Assembly (NCBI GenBank): GCA_020635055.1
Contig: JACKAN010000021.1
Location: 1 to 48,348, forward strand
Length of the DNA: 48,348 nt
Direction: 5' to 3'
Source of the DNA: Pseudobdellovibrionaceae bacterium
Lineage (GTDB): Bacteria > Bdellovibrionota > Bdellovibrionia > Bdellovibrionales > UBA1609
Below are positions 25,017-34,762 of the stretch, piece after piece (the first letter of the stretch is position 1; each line of letters opens with the position of its first letter). A program made the translations under genes and the position numbers. Under the pieces are notes generated by a model. It saw only the letters and a program-made list of their open reading frames with translations. It made no database searches and was not told where the DNA came from.

Positions 25017-27710
25017 TTGTATTTTAGGTTTGTAATCATAATTGGATTTATTAGCCTATGTAGTTTGCAGACCTTGTATGCCGACAGGGGCAGAGAATGC
25101 TCCGATCTTCTTGAGACAATTGAAAGTGGCACACTCCCTATTTCACGTAAGTCACAGGAATTACATAAATACCGAGCGGAAACCCCTTATAAACCTATTG
25201 AATTTAACACTGAAATTGAAGATCTAGATACCTTTGGAGAAGCTCTCACCAAAGGAGTGAGGCTCACGAGTAAGAAATATCAAACACTTTTTGAAGTTTA
25301 CCGGGCGACTAAATTTGGTCGAGCAGATACAAATGTAAATGGCAAGACTCTAGCGGATGTTCAAGAAATACTAAAAAATCATCCGGAGTTATCAAAGCCC
25401 GAGTTTAGAGAGTATCAAGTAAGTACAGTTTTAAGGGAGTATAATCCCCCAGAGATACTTAAGAGCTTTACAGAGGGATTAATCCACTCATCCTCTCAGT
25501 TAAGATCTAATCTGTTTGAAGCCCACTCTAACCTTGAATTTTGGATGGAGTTAACCAACTACAAGTACATTGAACTACCAGAAAGGCCCAAGCTTGATAG
25601 TTTGCATGAACAAATAAAGTCCGAAGAAATAAAAGTAAATCCGAATCAGAAAATAATTTCTGAGCTTAAAGAACAAATGAAATCTCTTCGCAATGAGTAC
25701 TCTAAGAAATTGCAAAAACGAAAAGCTATCTTTTTAAGGTTTATGAAACGCTATTTATTTTCACAAGCAGACCTTGCGTTTTTGCAAAACAAAGAAGTAT
25801 CTGCTCATGAAAAAGCTAAATTGATCTATAAGGTTTTAAATAGGATATATAAATATTTAGAAAATAAGGAGCAAGATGCCGGTGATAACAGTAATAATAG
25901 TGATGACAGTGAAAATGTAGAAGATAAAACAAAACACATAGGTCAAGTTATGGCAGATCTCGTAGGAGTGGTGGGACTGTTTAACCCAGCCATTGTGTTG
26001 CAACTAAAAAGCACAAGTGGTTTAGAAAGACTTAAAGGCTTAAGGAGTCTTTTGGCTGAAGCCGATGAGCTATCCATGGCATTGGGTTTTGATGGACACT
26101 ATACAGATCTTCTTAAAAATTTAAATGTACCTAACCCCAGCTTTTACTTAGAAGACCCAAAGATTGTAGAAGTCTTAAAAGAAATATCCTCAGCAAAGAA
26201 TACAAACAATGACAAGAATAAATCCTATCAAATGCTTAGCTTTGATACAAAAATGCTTTTTTTACAGGAGTATTTAGAAGCTGAAACCTACAAGCAAGAT
26301 TATCAAGAAGTACCCATCGATAATCTAAGAGTTAGAGCCTTAAGCATAGAAGAAGCTCCATTTAGAAGTTGTTTGGGTGGGGGTGATTGCTCTTCAAGAA
26401 CTTACTTTGAAAAAGCCTTAGACCCAAATTTTAACTACTTTACGATCACAGACCCTGACCATAGGTCTTCAGGTCATGCCACAGTGGTATTAGGAAGCGC
26501 TCAGTTTCTAAACCCAGAAACTATGGAAATAGAAGAATTAAATATTGCCTTTTTAGATAAACTACAAAATGTGCCCAATGAGCAAATCCCCTTTTTTTTA
26601 GAAGCAGTGGCGAGATCATTAAAAGACAAGGGCTACTACTTGGGAATACCTAAAGACTTAGGATATCACAATGGCCTTTCCAATGAATCCCCGACTAGAG
26701 AGTTTGTGTATCGCGAAATTTTACCTAAGCTTGAGTATGAAGTTCAAAGATTTAACCCCCATCCTAACTCATATGAGTTTAAAAATGAATATTCAAGGGC
26801 TTATGACCACCTGGAAATAAAAATCTATGACAGCCTGCCTCAAGAACCGGAAACTCAAATCAAACCAGGACCAATTTATAAACAGAAATCACTGGATGCA
26901 GACGTTGAACCCCAACAGTTATCCCAAGGTTTTTTAAAATTAAAAGACTCTGAAAATGAAGATGATTTGTTAAGATTCATCAAAGGTGGAGCATTTGTAA
27001 ATATCTTATCTAAGTTTGGTATATACAGTAAGGATGAGTATTTAGAAGAACTTAGCGAAATCATAAATGATCCGAATAGAAACTTTAAGTTGAGGAAGCT
27101 GACTTATTTTGAACTATGCATGGAAAGACCAGACTTACCTTCTATATTTAATTTTAGTTTTCCTGAAAAACAGATGATTTATAGCGAAATTAAATCTTGG
27201 GTGAGTTCAAATGATATAAGGAAGAAAAAATATTTAGAAAAGTTGACTGAAGCTCTTCTTGAAGAAGTAGCTAAGGACTTAGTAGATGTTGCAAAGATAA
27301 AAGAAATTATATCTGTTATTGATATTAATGTTCAAGATAAATCTGGTACAACAGCACTAATCTGGGCGGCACAAAATGGACATACAGATACAGTAAAGTT
27401 ATTATTGGATAATGCTGCGAGTGTTGATGTCCAAGATAGAGATGGCTATACAGCTTTAATTTTGGCGGCTCATAATGGACAAACAGAAACAGTAAAGTTG
27501 TTATTGGCTAGTGGTGCCAATGTTGATGTCCAAGATAGAGATGGCTATACAGCTTTAATGTGGGCGGCTCAGTATGGACGAACAGAAACAGTAAAGTTGT
27601 TATTAGATCATGGTGCCCGCGTTGATATCACAGATAAACAAGGTAGAACAGCCCTACAAATGACGAAAGATCCTTCAATTATTGAATTACTTAGAAGTGC
27701 TGGAGAATAA
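25017..27710 (+). CDS. exported ankyrin-repeat protein, copy 2 (3 repeats plus cap)
   Basis: 897 aa from TTG 25017 (AAGGGAG five bases upstream). It has a signal peptide (FRFVIIIGFISLCSLQTLYA) and the same ~768-residue domain as copy 1, with SCLGGGDCSSRTYF and SSGHATVVLG unchanged. Only three full ankyrin repeats follow; two contain an identical VDVQDRDGYTAL block, so they duplicated recently. The common cap (DITDKQGRTALQMTKDPSII) ends the protein. DNA identity with copy 1 is very high over more than 2 kb, including synonymous positions, which means recent duplication or ongoing gene conversion. Confidence 0.85.
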   Translation: MYFRFVIIIGFISLCSLQTLYADRGRECSDLLETIESGTLPISRKSQELHKYRAETPYKPIEFNTEIEDLDTFGEALTKGVRLTSKKYQTLFEVYRATKFGRADTNVNGKTLADVQEILKNHPELSKPEFREYQVSTVLREYNPPEILKSFTEGLIHSSSQLRSNLFEAHSNLEFWMELTNYKYIELPERPKLDSLHEQIKSEEIKVNPNQKIISELKEQMKSLRNEYSKKLQKRKAIFLRFMKRYLFSQADLAFLQNKEVSAHEKAKLIYKVLNRIYKYLENKEQDAGDNSNNSDDSENVEDKTKHIGQVMADLVGVVGLFNPAIVLQLKSTSGLERLKGLRSLLAEADELSMALGFDGHYTDLLKNLNVPNPSFYLEDPKIVEVLKEISSAKNTNNDKNKSYQMLSFDTKMLFLQEYLEAETYKQDYQEVPIDNLRVRALSIEEAPFRSCLGGGDCSSRTYFEKALDPNFNYFTITDPDHRSSGHATVVLGSAQFLNPETMEIEELNIAFLDKLQNVPNEQIPFFLEAVARSLKDKGYYLGIPKDLGYHNGLSNESPTREFVYREILPKLEYEVQRFNPHPNSYEFKNEYSRAYDHLEIKIYDSLPQEPETQIKPGPIYKQKSLDADVEPQQLSQGFLKLKDSENEDDLLRFIKGGAFVNILSKFGIYSKDEYLEELSEIINDPNRNFKLRKLTYFELCMERPDLPSIFNFSFPEKQMIYSEIKSWVSSNDIRKKKYLEKLTEALLEEVAKDLVDVAKIKEIISVIDINVQDKSGTTALIWAAQNGHTDTVKLLLDNAASVDVQDRDGYTALILAAHNGQTETVKLLLASGANVDVQDRDGYTALMWAAQYGRTETVKLLLDHGARVDITDKQGRTALQMTKDPSIIELLRSAGE

Positions 27711-27889
27711 AATATGCCAAGTCATTGGCTATATAAAAAAGTAATAAAATGTAAAAAAAATACCACAGTTTAATACTGTAAGTACCACTAGTTACCCATG
27801 TGATGGCATATATATTGTAAGTTACTTTAGATAATGATTGAGAATTGTTAATCGAGAGCTACTAGTCGTGAATTTATAAGGGAGTGGAT

Positions 27890-30800
27890 TTGTATTTTAG
27901 GTTTGCAATCATCTCAGCATTTATATCCCTGTGTAGTTTGCAGGCCATATATGCTGACAGGGGTAATGATTGCTCCGCGATACTTGAGACAACTATAAGT
28001 GGCACGCTCCCAATTTCACGTAAGTCACAGGAAGTATATAAATACCGAGCGGAAACCTCTTATAAACCTATAGAATTTAACACTGAAATTGAAGATCTAG
28101 ACACCTTTGGAGAGGCTCTCACCAAAGGAGTGAGGCTCACGAGTAATAATCACCAGACTTTATTTGAAGTTTACCGGGCGACTAAATTTGGTCGAACAGA
28201 TACAAATGTAAATGGCAAGACTCTGGCGGATGTTCAAGAAATACTAAAAAATCATCCGGAGTTATCAAAGCCCGAGTTTAGAGAGTATCATGTAAGTACA
28301 GTTTTAAGGGAGTATAACCCCCCAGAGATACTTAAGAGCTTTACAGAGGGATTAATCCACTCATCCTCTCAGTTAAGATCTAATCTGTTTGAAGCCCACT
28401 CTAACCTTGAATTTTGGATGGAGTTAACCAACTACAAGTACATTGAACTACCAGAAAGACCTAAGCTTGATAGTTTACACGAACAAATAAAGTCCGAAGA
28501 AATAAAAGTAAATCCGAATCAGAAAATAATTTCTGAGCTTAAAGAACAAATGAAATCTCTACGCAATGAGTACTCTAAGAAATTGCAAAAACGAAAAGCT
28601 ATCTTTTTAAGGTTTATGAAACGCTATTTATTTTCACAAGCAGACCTTGCGTTTTTGCAAAACAGAGAGGTATCATCTCATGAAAAAGCTAAATTGATCT
28701 ATAAGGTTTTAAATAGAATATATAAATATTTAGAAAATAAGAAGCAAGATGCCGGTGATAACAGTAACAATAGTGATAACAGTAATAATGTAGAAGATAA
28801 AACAAAACAAATACGTCAAGTTATGGCAGATCTCGTAGGAGTGGTGGGTCTGTTTAATCCGGCCATTGTGTTGCAACTAAAAAGCACAAGTGGTTTAGAA
28901 AGACTAAAAGGCTTAAGGAGTCTTTTAGCTGAAGCCGATGAGCTATCGATGGAATTGGGTTTTGATGGACACTATACAGATCTTCTTAAAAATTTAAATG
29001 TACCTAACCCCAGCTTTTACTTAGAAGACCCAAAGATTGTAGAAGTCTTAAAAGAAATATCCTCAGCAAAGAATACAAACAATGACAAGAATAAATCCTA
29101 TCAAATGCTTAGCTTTGATACAAAAATGCTTTTTTTACAGGAGTATTTAGAAGCAGAGACCTACAAACAAGATTATCAAGAAGTACCCATCGATAATCTA
29201 AGAGTCAGAGCCTTAAGCATAGAAGAAGCACCTTTTAGAAGTTGTTTGGGTGGTGGTGATTGTTCTTCAAAAACCTACTTTGAAAAAGCTTTAGACCCAA
29301 ATTTTAACTACTTTACTATTACAGACTCTGACAATAGGTCTTCAGGTCATGCCACAGTGGTGTTGGGCAGTGCAAAATTTGTAAACCCTGATACAAAAGA
29401 AACTGAAGAATTAAATATTGCCTTTTTAGATAAACTACAAAATGTGCCCAATGAGCAAATCCCCTTTTTTTTAGAAGCAGTGGCGAGATCATTAAAAGAC
29501 AAGGGCTATTACTTGGGAATACCTAAAGACTTAGGAGATCACAATGGCCTTTCCAACGAAGCCCCGACTAGAGAGTTTATTTATCGAGAAATATTACCTA
29601 AGCTTGAGTATGAAGTTCAAAGATTTAACCCCCATCCTAACTCATATGAGTTTAAAAATGAATATTCAAGGGCCTATGATCAGTTAGAAATAAAGATATA
29701 CGACAGCCTGCCTCAAGAACAAGAAACACAAATCAAACCAGGACCAATTTATAAACAGAAACCACTGGATGCAGACGTTGAACCCCAACAGTTAGCCCAA
29801 GGATTTTTAAAATTAAAAGACTCAGAAAATGAAGATGATTTGTTAAGATTTATCAAGGGAGGAGCCTTTGTAGAGATCTTATCTAAGTTTGGTATATACA
29901 GTAAGGATGAGTATTTAGAAGAACTTAGCAAAATCATAAATGATCAGAGCAGAACCTTTAAGTTGAGAAAACAGACTTACTTTGCACTATCCCTAGAGAG
30001 TGGAGAATTACCTTCTAAATTTGATTTTACAAAACTAGAAAAACAAATGATTTATAGTGAAATTAAATCTTGGGTAAATTCAAATGATGTAAGTAAGAAA
30101 AAATATTTAAAAAAGTTGACTGACGCTCTTCATGAAGAAGTAGCTAAGGACTCAGTAGATGTTGTCAGGGTAAAAGAAATTATATCTGTTATTGATGTTA
30201 ATGTTCAAGGTGTCTCTGATAGAACAGTCTTAATCTTGGCGGCTCAAAAAGGACATACAGAAACAGTAAAGTTTTTATTGGATAATGGTGCCAGTGTTGA
30301 TGTCCGAGATTTTGAAGAAAAGACAGCTTTAATCTGCGCGGCTTATAATGGACACTTAGAAACAGCAAGGTTGTTATTGGCTAATGGTGCCAGTGTTGAT
30401 GTCCGAGATAATCAAGAAAGGACATCTTTAATGTGGGCGATTCTTGAAGGACGAACAGAAACAGCAAGGTTGTTATTGGATAATGGTGCCAGTGTTGATG
30501 TCCGAGATTATCAAGAAAGGACATCTTTAATGTGGGCGGCTCTTAAAGAACGAACAGAAACAGTAAAATTACTATTGGATAATGGTGCCAGTGTTGATGT
30601 CCGAGATTATCAAGAAAAGACAGCTTTAATGTGGGCGTCTTGTAAAGGACATATAGAAATAGTAAAGTTGTTATTGGCTAATGGTGCCAGTGTTGATGTC
30701 CGAGATAATCAAGAAAATACAGCTTTAATCTGCGCGGCTCATGAAGGACATATAGAAACAGTAAAGTTTTTATTGGATAATGGTGCCAATGTTAATGCTC

Positions 30801-31009
30801 AAGATAAAGATGGTACAACTGCTTTAATGTGGGCGTCTCAATTTGGACATTTCGCCGTTCAATTTGGACATATAGAAATAGTAAAGATCTTATTAGATCA
30901 TGGTGCCAATGTTGATATCACTGATAAACAAGGTAGAACTGTAAGGCAAATGACGAAAGATCCTTCAATTATTGAATTGCTCAGAAGTGCTGGAGAAAAA
31001 GGTGATTAA
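27890..31009 (+). CDS. exported ankyrin-repeat protein, copy 3 (7 repeats plus cap)
   Basis: 1039 aa from TTG 27890, with the same ribosome-binding site as the other copies. Signal peptide (FRFAIISAFISLCSLQAIYA) and ~768-residue domain are as in copies 1 and 2. The seven repeats differ in style: units 2-6 share VDVRD-x-(E/Q)E and are nearly identical at DNA level, so this array expanded locally. Repeat 7 is 40 residues long because of a 21-bp duplication (TCAATTTGGACAT twice). The C-terminus is SAGEKGD rather than SAGE, and the gene overlaps the next one by 8 bases. Confidence 0.85.
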   Translation: MYFRFAIISAFISLCSLQAIYADRGNDCSAILETTISGTLPISRKSQEVYKYRAETSYKPIEFNTEIEDLDTFGEALTKGVRLTSNNHQTLFEVYRATKFGRTDTNVNGKTLADVQEILKNHPELSKPEFREYHVSTVLREYNPPEILKSFTEGLIHSSSQLRSNLFEAHSNLEFWMELTNYKYIELPERPKLDSLHEQIKSEEIKVNPNQKIISELKEQMKSLRNEYSKKLQKRKAIFLRFMKRYLFSQADLAFLQNREVSSHEKAKLIYKVLNRIYKYLENKKQDAGDNSNNSDNSNNVEDKTKQIRQVMADLVGVVGLFNPAIVLQLKSTSGLERLKGLRSLLAEADELSMELGFDGHYTDLLKNLNVPNPSFYLEDPKIVEVLKEISSAKNTNNDKNKSYQMLSFDTKMLFLQEYLEAETYKQDYQEVPIDNLRVRALSIEEAPFRSCLGGGDCSSKTYFEKALDPNFNYFTITDSDNRSSGHATVVLGSAKFVNPDTKETEELNIAFLDKLQNVPNEQIPFFLEAVARSLKDKGYYLGIPKDLGDHNGLSNEAPTREFIYREILPKLEYEVQRFNPHPNSYEFKNEYSRAYDQLEIKIYDSLPQEQETQIKPGPIYKQKPLDADVEPQQLAQGFLKLKDSENEDDLLRFIKGGAFVEILSKFGIYSKDEYLEELSKIINDQSRTFKLRKQTYFALSLESGELPSKFDFTKLEKQMIYSEIKSWVNSNDVSKKKYLKKLTDALHEEVAKDSVDVVRVKEIISVIDVNVQGVSDRTVLILAAQKGHTETVKFLLDNGASVDVRDFEEKTALICAAYNGHLETARLLLANGASVDVRDNQERTSLMWAILEGRTETARLLLDNGASVDVRDYQERTSLMWAALKERTETVKLLLDNGASVDVRDYQEKTALMWASCKGHIEIVKLLLANGASVDVRDNQENTALICAAHEGHIETVKFLLDNGANVNAQDKDGTTALMWASQFGHFAVQFGHIEIVKILLDHGANVDITDKQGRTVRQMTKDPSIIELLRSAGEKGD

Positions 31010-33008
31010 ATCTGGAAATAGAGTCGGCTTACTTTTTTATTCATTTCTGAGTTTATTTATTTGTTTGTTTTTTTTAAAGATTCCTTTGTCTTTAGCCACG
31101 TCTAGAAATACGGATTTACAGACGAGAAAGCATCTTGTTCCAGAAATGACAGAATCAGAATTTTACGAAGTTTTTAATCAACTTACAGAAGCTGAAATTT
31201 ATGTGGATTTAGAGCAGAATTTTAATATTCTTCAAAGACTTAAATACCAAGACCCTGACAAGCCTTTGTTTAAAGAATCTGATAAGAAGCCTGTTGAGTT
31301 TGTACTTTTTGAAGTGGATACAGAAAAGCTTAATATTTATTCATCAAAAGGGATTTCTGAATTAAAGAACTCATTTATTATTCAAAATGGAAATAAGGTT
31401 TTACTCCCCGTACTGAAATCTTTTAAAAATGAATTTCAACTTCGCTTACTCTCTCGACCCATTGGTTCTTTAGTGGGCCATAAAATAATGGGGCATTCTA
31501 GTTATTTTATTCCAGAGCAAAATGGATTCCCATCAATGACTCTGAAAACAAAACGTATAGCTGGAAGCTCTAATCTTGCCAGAAAAAGTATAGAAGCCTC
31601 CGATTATATTACTCAATACCAAAGCCTTTTACCTGAAGACTTGCAAAATACTCATCTAAAAGAACCACTAGCGCTGAGTCTTTTAGGTTTGGGCCTACCA
31701 TACACTGTAATTTTTCGTGAGATGTCACAAACCAATGAGGTAAAAAATCGTCAAACACTACCAGCTTTCGGGCTATTGGGCTGTGAATTGTGTATGGATT
31801 TACTAGCGAGAAAATCGGGTTTGAAATCTGCCTTTCAATGGAAAAAGCAGATCCTTATGCCGCGCTTAGCTCGTATGATGGCACACTACCATTTTAGCTT
31901 AGGCCTTTTACCAGAAGCTCATACTCAAAATATTTTGCTTGAGGTAGATTTTTCAACTGGTGAACTTGTAAATATTCATTTGCGTGATCACGCCGACTCT
32001 TTAGTAAACCCTGTTCCTCTTATTTTTAAAGGAATTTTTGACGCAAAAAGTGCTCCCCAAGACCTTCAACTAATGAACACATACTTTTTAGATGTTAAAA
32101 CCCCTGAAGCTAAGTTTCAACATCTTCACAGTGCTATGTATGTTAGCCAAGCCATTCAAGGTCATGTCCGTGGGCAGAGTGCAAGAAACAAAATGTATCT
32201 GGCCTTTTTTCAGAGCTATTTGCAAGAAGTGAAAACAATTATCGAAGGTGAAAGCTTAGAGTTAGACTCCTTAACAAAGTCAATTTTAGATATTTATGAG
32301 GGAGTGAGCTTTGATACCCCCTTTTCGCTGGAAAAAGAACTGGGCTTAAAAAGGGGTCGGAATGTAATGATGTTTGCTCTTCTAATGAGAAACATTATGA
32401 CACAAGTGCAGGATATTCAAGTTCAAAAACTCTTAGAAAACTCCCAAATCGCAGAGAAAATGTATGAGGCTGAAACTCTAAAAATAATCATCGCTGCTAT
32501 TGAGCAGCACCAGGTGCTTTTTTTAGATCCATCTTCACGTTTGGAGTTGTCCCCTGGGTATAATATAGCAAGTACAAGACTTCGACAAATGGCACCCACT
32601 ATAGATAGGGTTTATTATAGTTGGAAAAATAACTGGGAGAGTTTGAAATTGAAGTGGTCTAAGTTAAAACACACATGGAAAAATCGGATTTTAAGAAAAC
32701 CATTGGAGCAAAACACCTTAGATAAAATTCAAAGACAGAATGATATTTATTTGATGCGGCAACAAAAATATGAAAAAAATATGTTTCTAGCTCCTTTACA
32801 GTATTTAGTGGATCGCTACAGCAGTCGAATTGATCATTTGTTTTGGTCAGCAGAACATTTTTTAAATCAGTTTGATATTGTGAAAATTAAAATGGATTCT
32901 TCAGAAGCTTTTGTAATACGAAGCCGACAGTCAAATAAAGTGATGGCCATTACTCCTGTTAAAAGTCATTCAAGTGGTCCAACAAGCTGTAATAATTTTT
33001 TAAAATAG
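31002..33008 (+). CDS. membrane-anchored or exported protein with IucA/IucC-like motifs
   Basis: 668 aa from GTG 31002 (GGAG six bases upstream); the longer frame from 30972 lies in the ankyrin gene and lacks a ribosome-binding site. Residues ~8-32 (VGLLFYSFLSLFICLFFLKI) form a signal anchor or signal peptide. The middle resembles the NRPS-independent siderophore synthetase fold: SMTLKTKRIAGSS, YTVIFREMS, then GLLPEAHTQNILLEVDF and LRDHAD, matching the family's EAHxQN and RD motifs. Those enzymes are cytoplasmic and ATP-dependent, so an exported relative is unexpected; it may be a derived, non-synthetase protein. Coupling to ankyrin copy 3 suggests a joint function. Confidence 0.55.
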   Translation: MIKSGNRVGLLFYSFLSLFICLFFLKIPLSLATSRNTDLQTRKHLVPEMTESEFYEVFNQLTEAEIYVDLEQNFNILQRLKYQDPDKPLFKESDKKPVEFVLFEVDTEKLNIYSSKGISELKNSFIIQNGNKVLLPVLKSFKNEFQLRLLSRPIGSLVGHKIMGHSSYFIPEQNGFPSMTLKTKRIAGSSNLARKSIEASDYITQYQSLLPEDLQNTHLKEPLALSLLGLGLPYTVIFREMSQTNEVKNRQTLPAFGLLGCELCMDLLARKSGLKSAFQWKKQILMPRLARMMAHYHFSLGLLPEAHTQNILLEVDFSTGELVNIHLRDHADSLVNPVPLIFKGIFDAKSAPQDLQLMNTYFLDVKTPEAKFQHLHSAMYVSQAIQGHVRGQSARNKMYLAFFQSYLQEVKTIIEGESLELDSLTKSILDIYEGVSFDTPFSLEKELGLKRGRNVMMFALLMRNIMTQVQDIQVQKLLENSQIAEKMYEAETLKIIIAAIEQHQVLFLDPSSRLELSPGYNIASTRLRQMAPTIDRVYYSWKNNWESLKLKWSKLKHTWKNRILRKPLEQNTLDKIQRQNDIYLMRQQKYEKNMFLAPLQYLVDRYSSRIDHLFWSAEHFLNQFDIVKIKMDSSEAFVIRSRQSNKVMAITPVKSHSSGPTSCNNFLK

Positions 33009-33079
33009 TGATGTCTGTCAAAGTTTTTATTTTTATTTGAAAACTTGTGATCTCTAATTTTGTGTGATCTGCTTAGAGT

Positions 33080-34015
33080 ATGCGTGGAACTACAAATGTT
33101 GGATCACTTTTTTTTAATTTTACTCAACACAAAGATAAAGCTGATTTTATAAATCAACGAGCACCTATTTCTGGCTTGGGCGAGCAAAACATATTTAATT
33201 ATGAGCAAAAAATATGTGGCATGCACATTTGGGTGGAAAAGGGCCATGGAACACCTTTAATTTTTTGTCCTGGATTGTTTGGTAGTTTCCAGAATTTTGC
33301 TGAAATTGGTCATCATTTGAGTCATCAATACAAAATTATAGTCCCCTACTTGCCTATGTACGATCTACCGCTGAGTGATTGTAGCATTGTAAGTTTGGCA
33401 GATTATTTAGAAACTTTTATTGACGATTTGGGACTCAAAAACTGTGTATTAGCTGGAAATTCTATGGGCGGAGGAACTGTTTTAAATTACGCTTTGAAAC
33501 GACCAGAGAAGGTTTCTAAATTGATACTGTTTTCAAGTTCGGGATTGTCCTTGATTCCTATGCGCGATGGCTTTTTTAGCGTAAAAAACTACGAATGGGT
33601 CCGAATGCTGTTAAAAGAAATTTATTTTGATCCTGATACACTCCATGAATGTGACATCCAAGAAGTTTATGAAACCATTCAAAACAAGCAAATCTTGCTT
33701 CGTTGTATGCGCTTTGTGAAATCGACAAAGAAAAATTTATTGCATAGTGAATTACCTAAACTACAACAGCCCACCTTAATTATTTGGGGTAAAGAAGATA
33801 AAGTAACCCCAGTAAAGTTGGCTTATGAATTTAAATCTTTGATTAAAAATTCTAGTTTAGCACTTATCGATGATTGTGGCCATGTCGCTCCCCATGAGCA
33901 ACCTAAAGCCTGTCTGGAAGCTATCCGTCCGTTTTTAGAGATAAATCCCTATCATTTAACCGAGTATAGTATAGCCGCAAACCCACCATTAAACTTGTTA
34001 GAGCTGGAAAAATAA
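33080..34015 (+). CDS. alpha/beta hydrolase
   Basis: A 311-aa alpha/beta hydrolase without signal peptide. The oxyanion region is PLIFCPGLFGS near 60. The nucleophile elbow is GNSMGG (Ser128). The acid is in IIWGKEDKVTP, and the His is in DDCGHVAPHEQP. The substrate (ester, lactone, C-C bond) cannot be told from the sequence. There is no clear ribosome-binding site. The 3' end overlaps the convergent YoaK-like gene by 95 bases. It is 71 bases after the IucA-like gene and may belong to that transcript. Confidence 0.85.
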   Translation: MRGTTNVGSLFFNFTQHKDKADFINQRAPISGLGEQNIFNYEQKICGMHIWVEKGHGTPLIFCPGLFGSFQNFAEIGHHLSHQYKIIVPYLPMYDLPLSDCSIVSLADYLETFIDDLGLKNCVLAGNSMGGGTVLNYALKRPEKVSKLILFSSSGLSLIPMRDGFFSVKNYEWVRMLLKEIYFDPDTLHECDIQEVYETIQNKQILLRCMRFVKSTKKNLLHSELPKLQQPTLIIWGKEDKVTPVKLAYEFKSLIKNSSLALIDDCGHVAPHEQPKACLEAIRPFLEINPYHLTEYSIAANPPLNLLELEK

Positions 34016-34649
34016 AAGCTGCAAACTTTAGTTTTGGATAAATTAATGCACCCAATAAGCTACCCACTATAAATGACAAAATAAGATCTATCCTAATTCT
34101 GTTGATTTGTTTTTCTTTTACATCTTTTGAAATCCAAACCTTAGCCAAGCCAATCCCTAAGTCTGTAGTCAGCCCCGTCAAGTGAGTTGTGCGAATAATT
34201 GAATTAGAATAATGTGTGAAAATTGCATTCTGTGAACCACAGGAAAATGCTAATAGCGAAAGTAAAATAAAGTCACGGATGTTTTCGAAGGGCTCACCAA
34301 AATCCCCAAAATATTGGTTGTGACCCAGCACTGAGATCAATACAAAAATAAAAGCGAGTGTAGATAAAATTTGAATATATACTGGTTGTTGTTGTTTTTT
34401 CTTTCTTTGCTCAGTGAATAAAGAACTGAAAAAAGCTCCAACAAGAAAAAACAACGGGACTAATAAAAAATAAATGGCTTTAATCCACTCCCCTGATGTT
34501 ATAGCTAAACTGAACAATGAAGAAAACCCAGTTATGTGGGATACAAACATATGTAGAGTTAGAAGTCCTCCCATATTGACAAAACCCCCTTGAAAAGCCA
34601 ACAAGGCCCAAGTGAATCTATTCTTTGGCAACAGAATAATGTCTTTCAT
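33921..34649 (-). CDS. YoaK/DUF1275-family membrane protein
   Basis: A 242-aa protein with six or so hydrophobic helices. Family features are the N-terminal AFQGGFVNMGGLLTLHMFV with SHITGFSS, and the central SCGSQNAIFTHYSNSIIRTT-HLTGLTTDLG block. The family is of unknown transport function in the inner membrane. Its last 95 coding bases run through the 3' end of the hydrolase gene on the other strand. Confidence 0.85.
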   Translation of the reverse strand: MKDIILLPKNRFTWALLAFQGGFVNMGGLLTLHMFVSHITGFSSLFSLAITSGEWIKAIYFLLVPLFFLVGAFFSSLFTEQRKKKQQQPVYIQILSTLAFIFVLISVLGHNQYFGDFGEPFENIRDFILLSLLAFSCGSQNAIFTHYSNSIIRTTHLTGLTTDLGIGLAKVWISKDVKEKQINRIRIDLILSFIVGSLLGALIYPKLKFAAFIFPALTSLMVGLRLYYTRLNDRDLSLKTDG

Positions 34650-34762
34650 GAAATCCCTTATATAACTACATTTTGCAAATAGATGGATAGTTATTATATC
34701 CAGTTGCCTTTAAAATTTGAATGTTTAATTGATGATTTTTTTTAACTCACTTTAAAAACATA

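Noticed and set aside
23134..29937. Repeated 62-aa minus-strand ORFs in each ankyrin gene
   Set aside because: The same antisense frame recurs only because the host genes are paralogues; no ribosome-binding site or motif.
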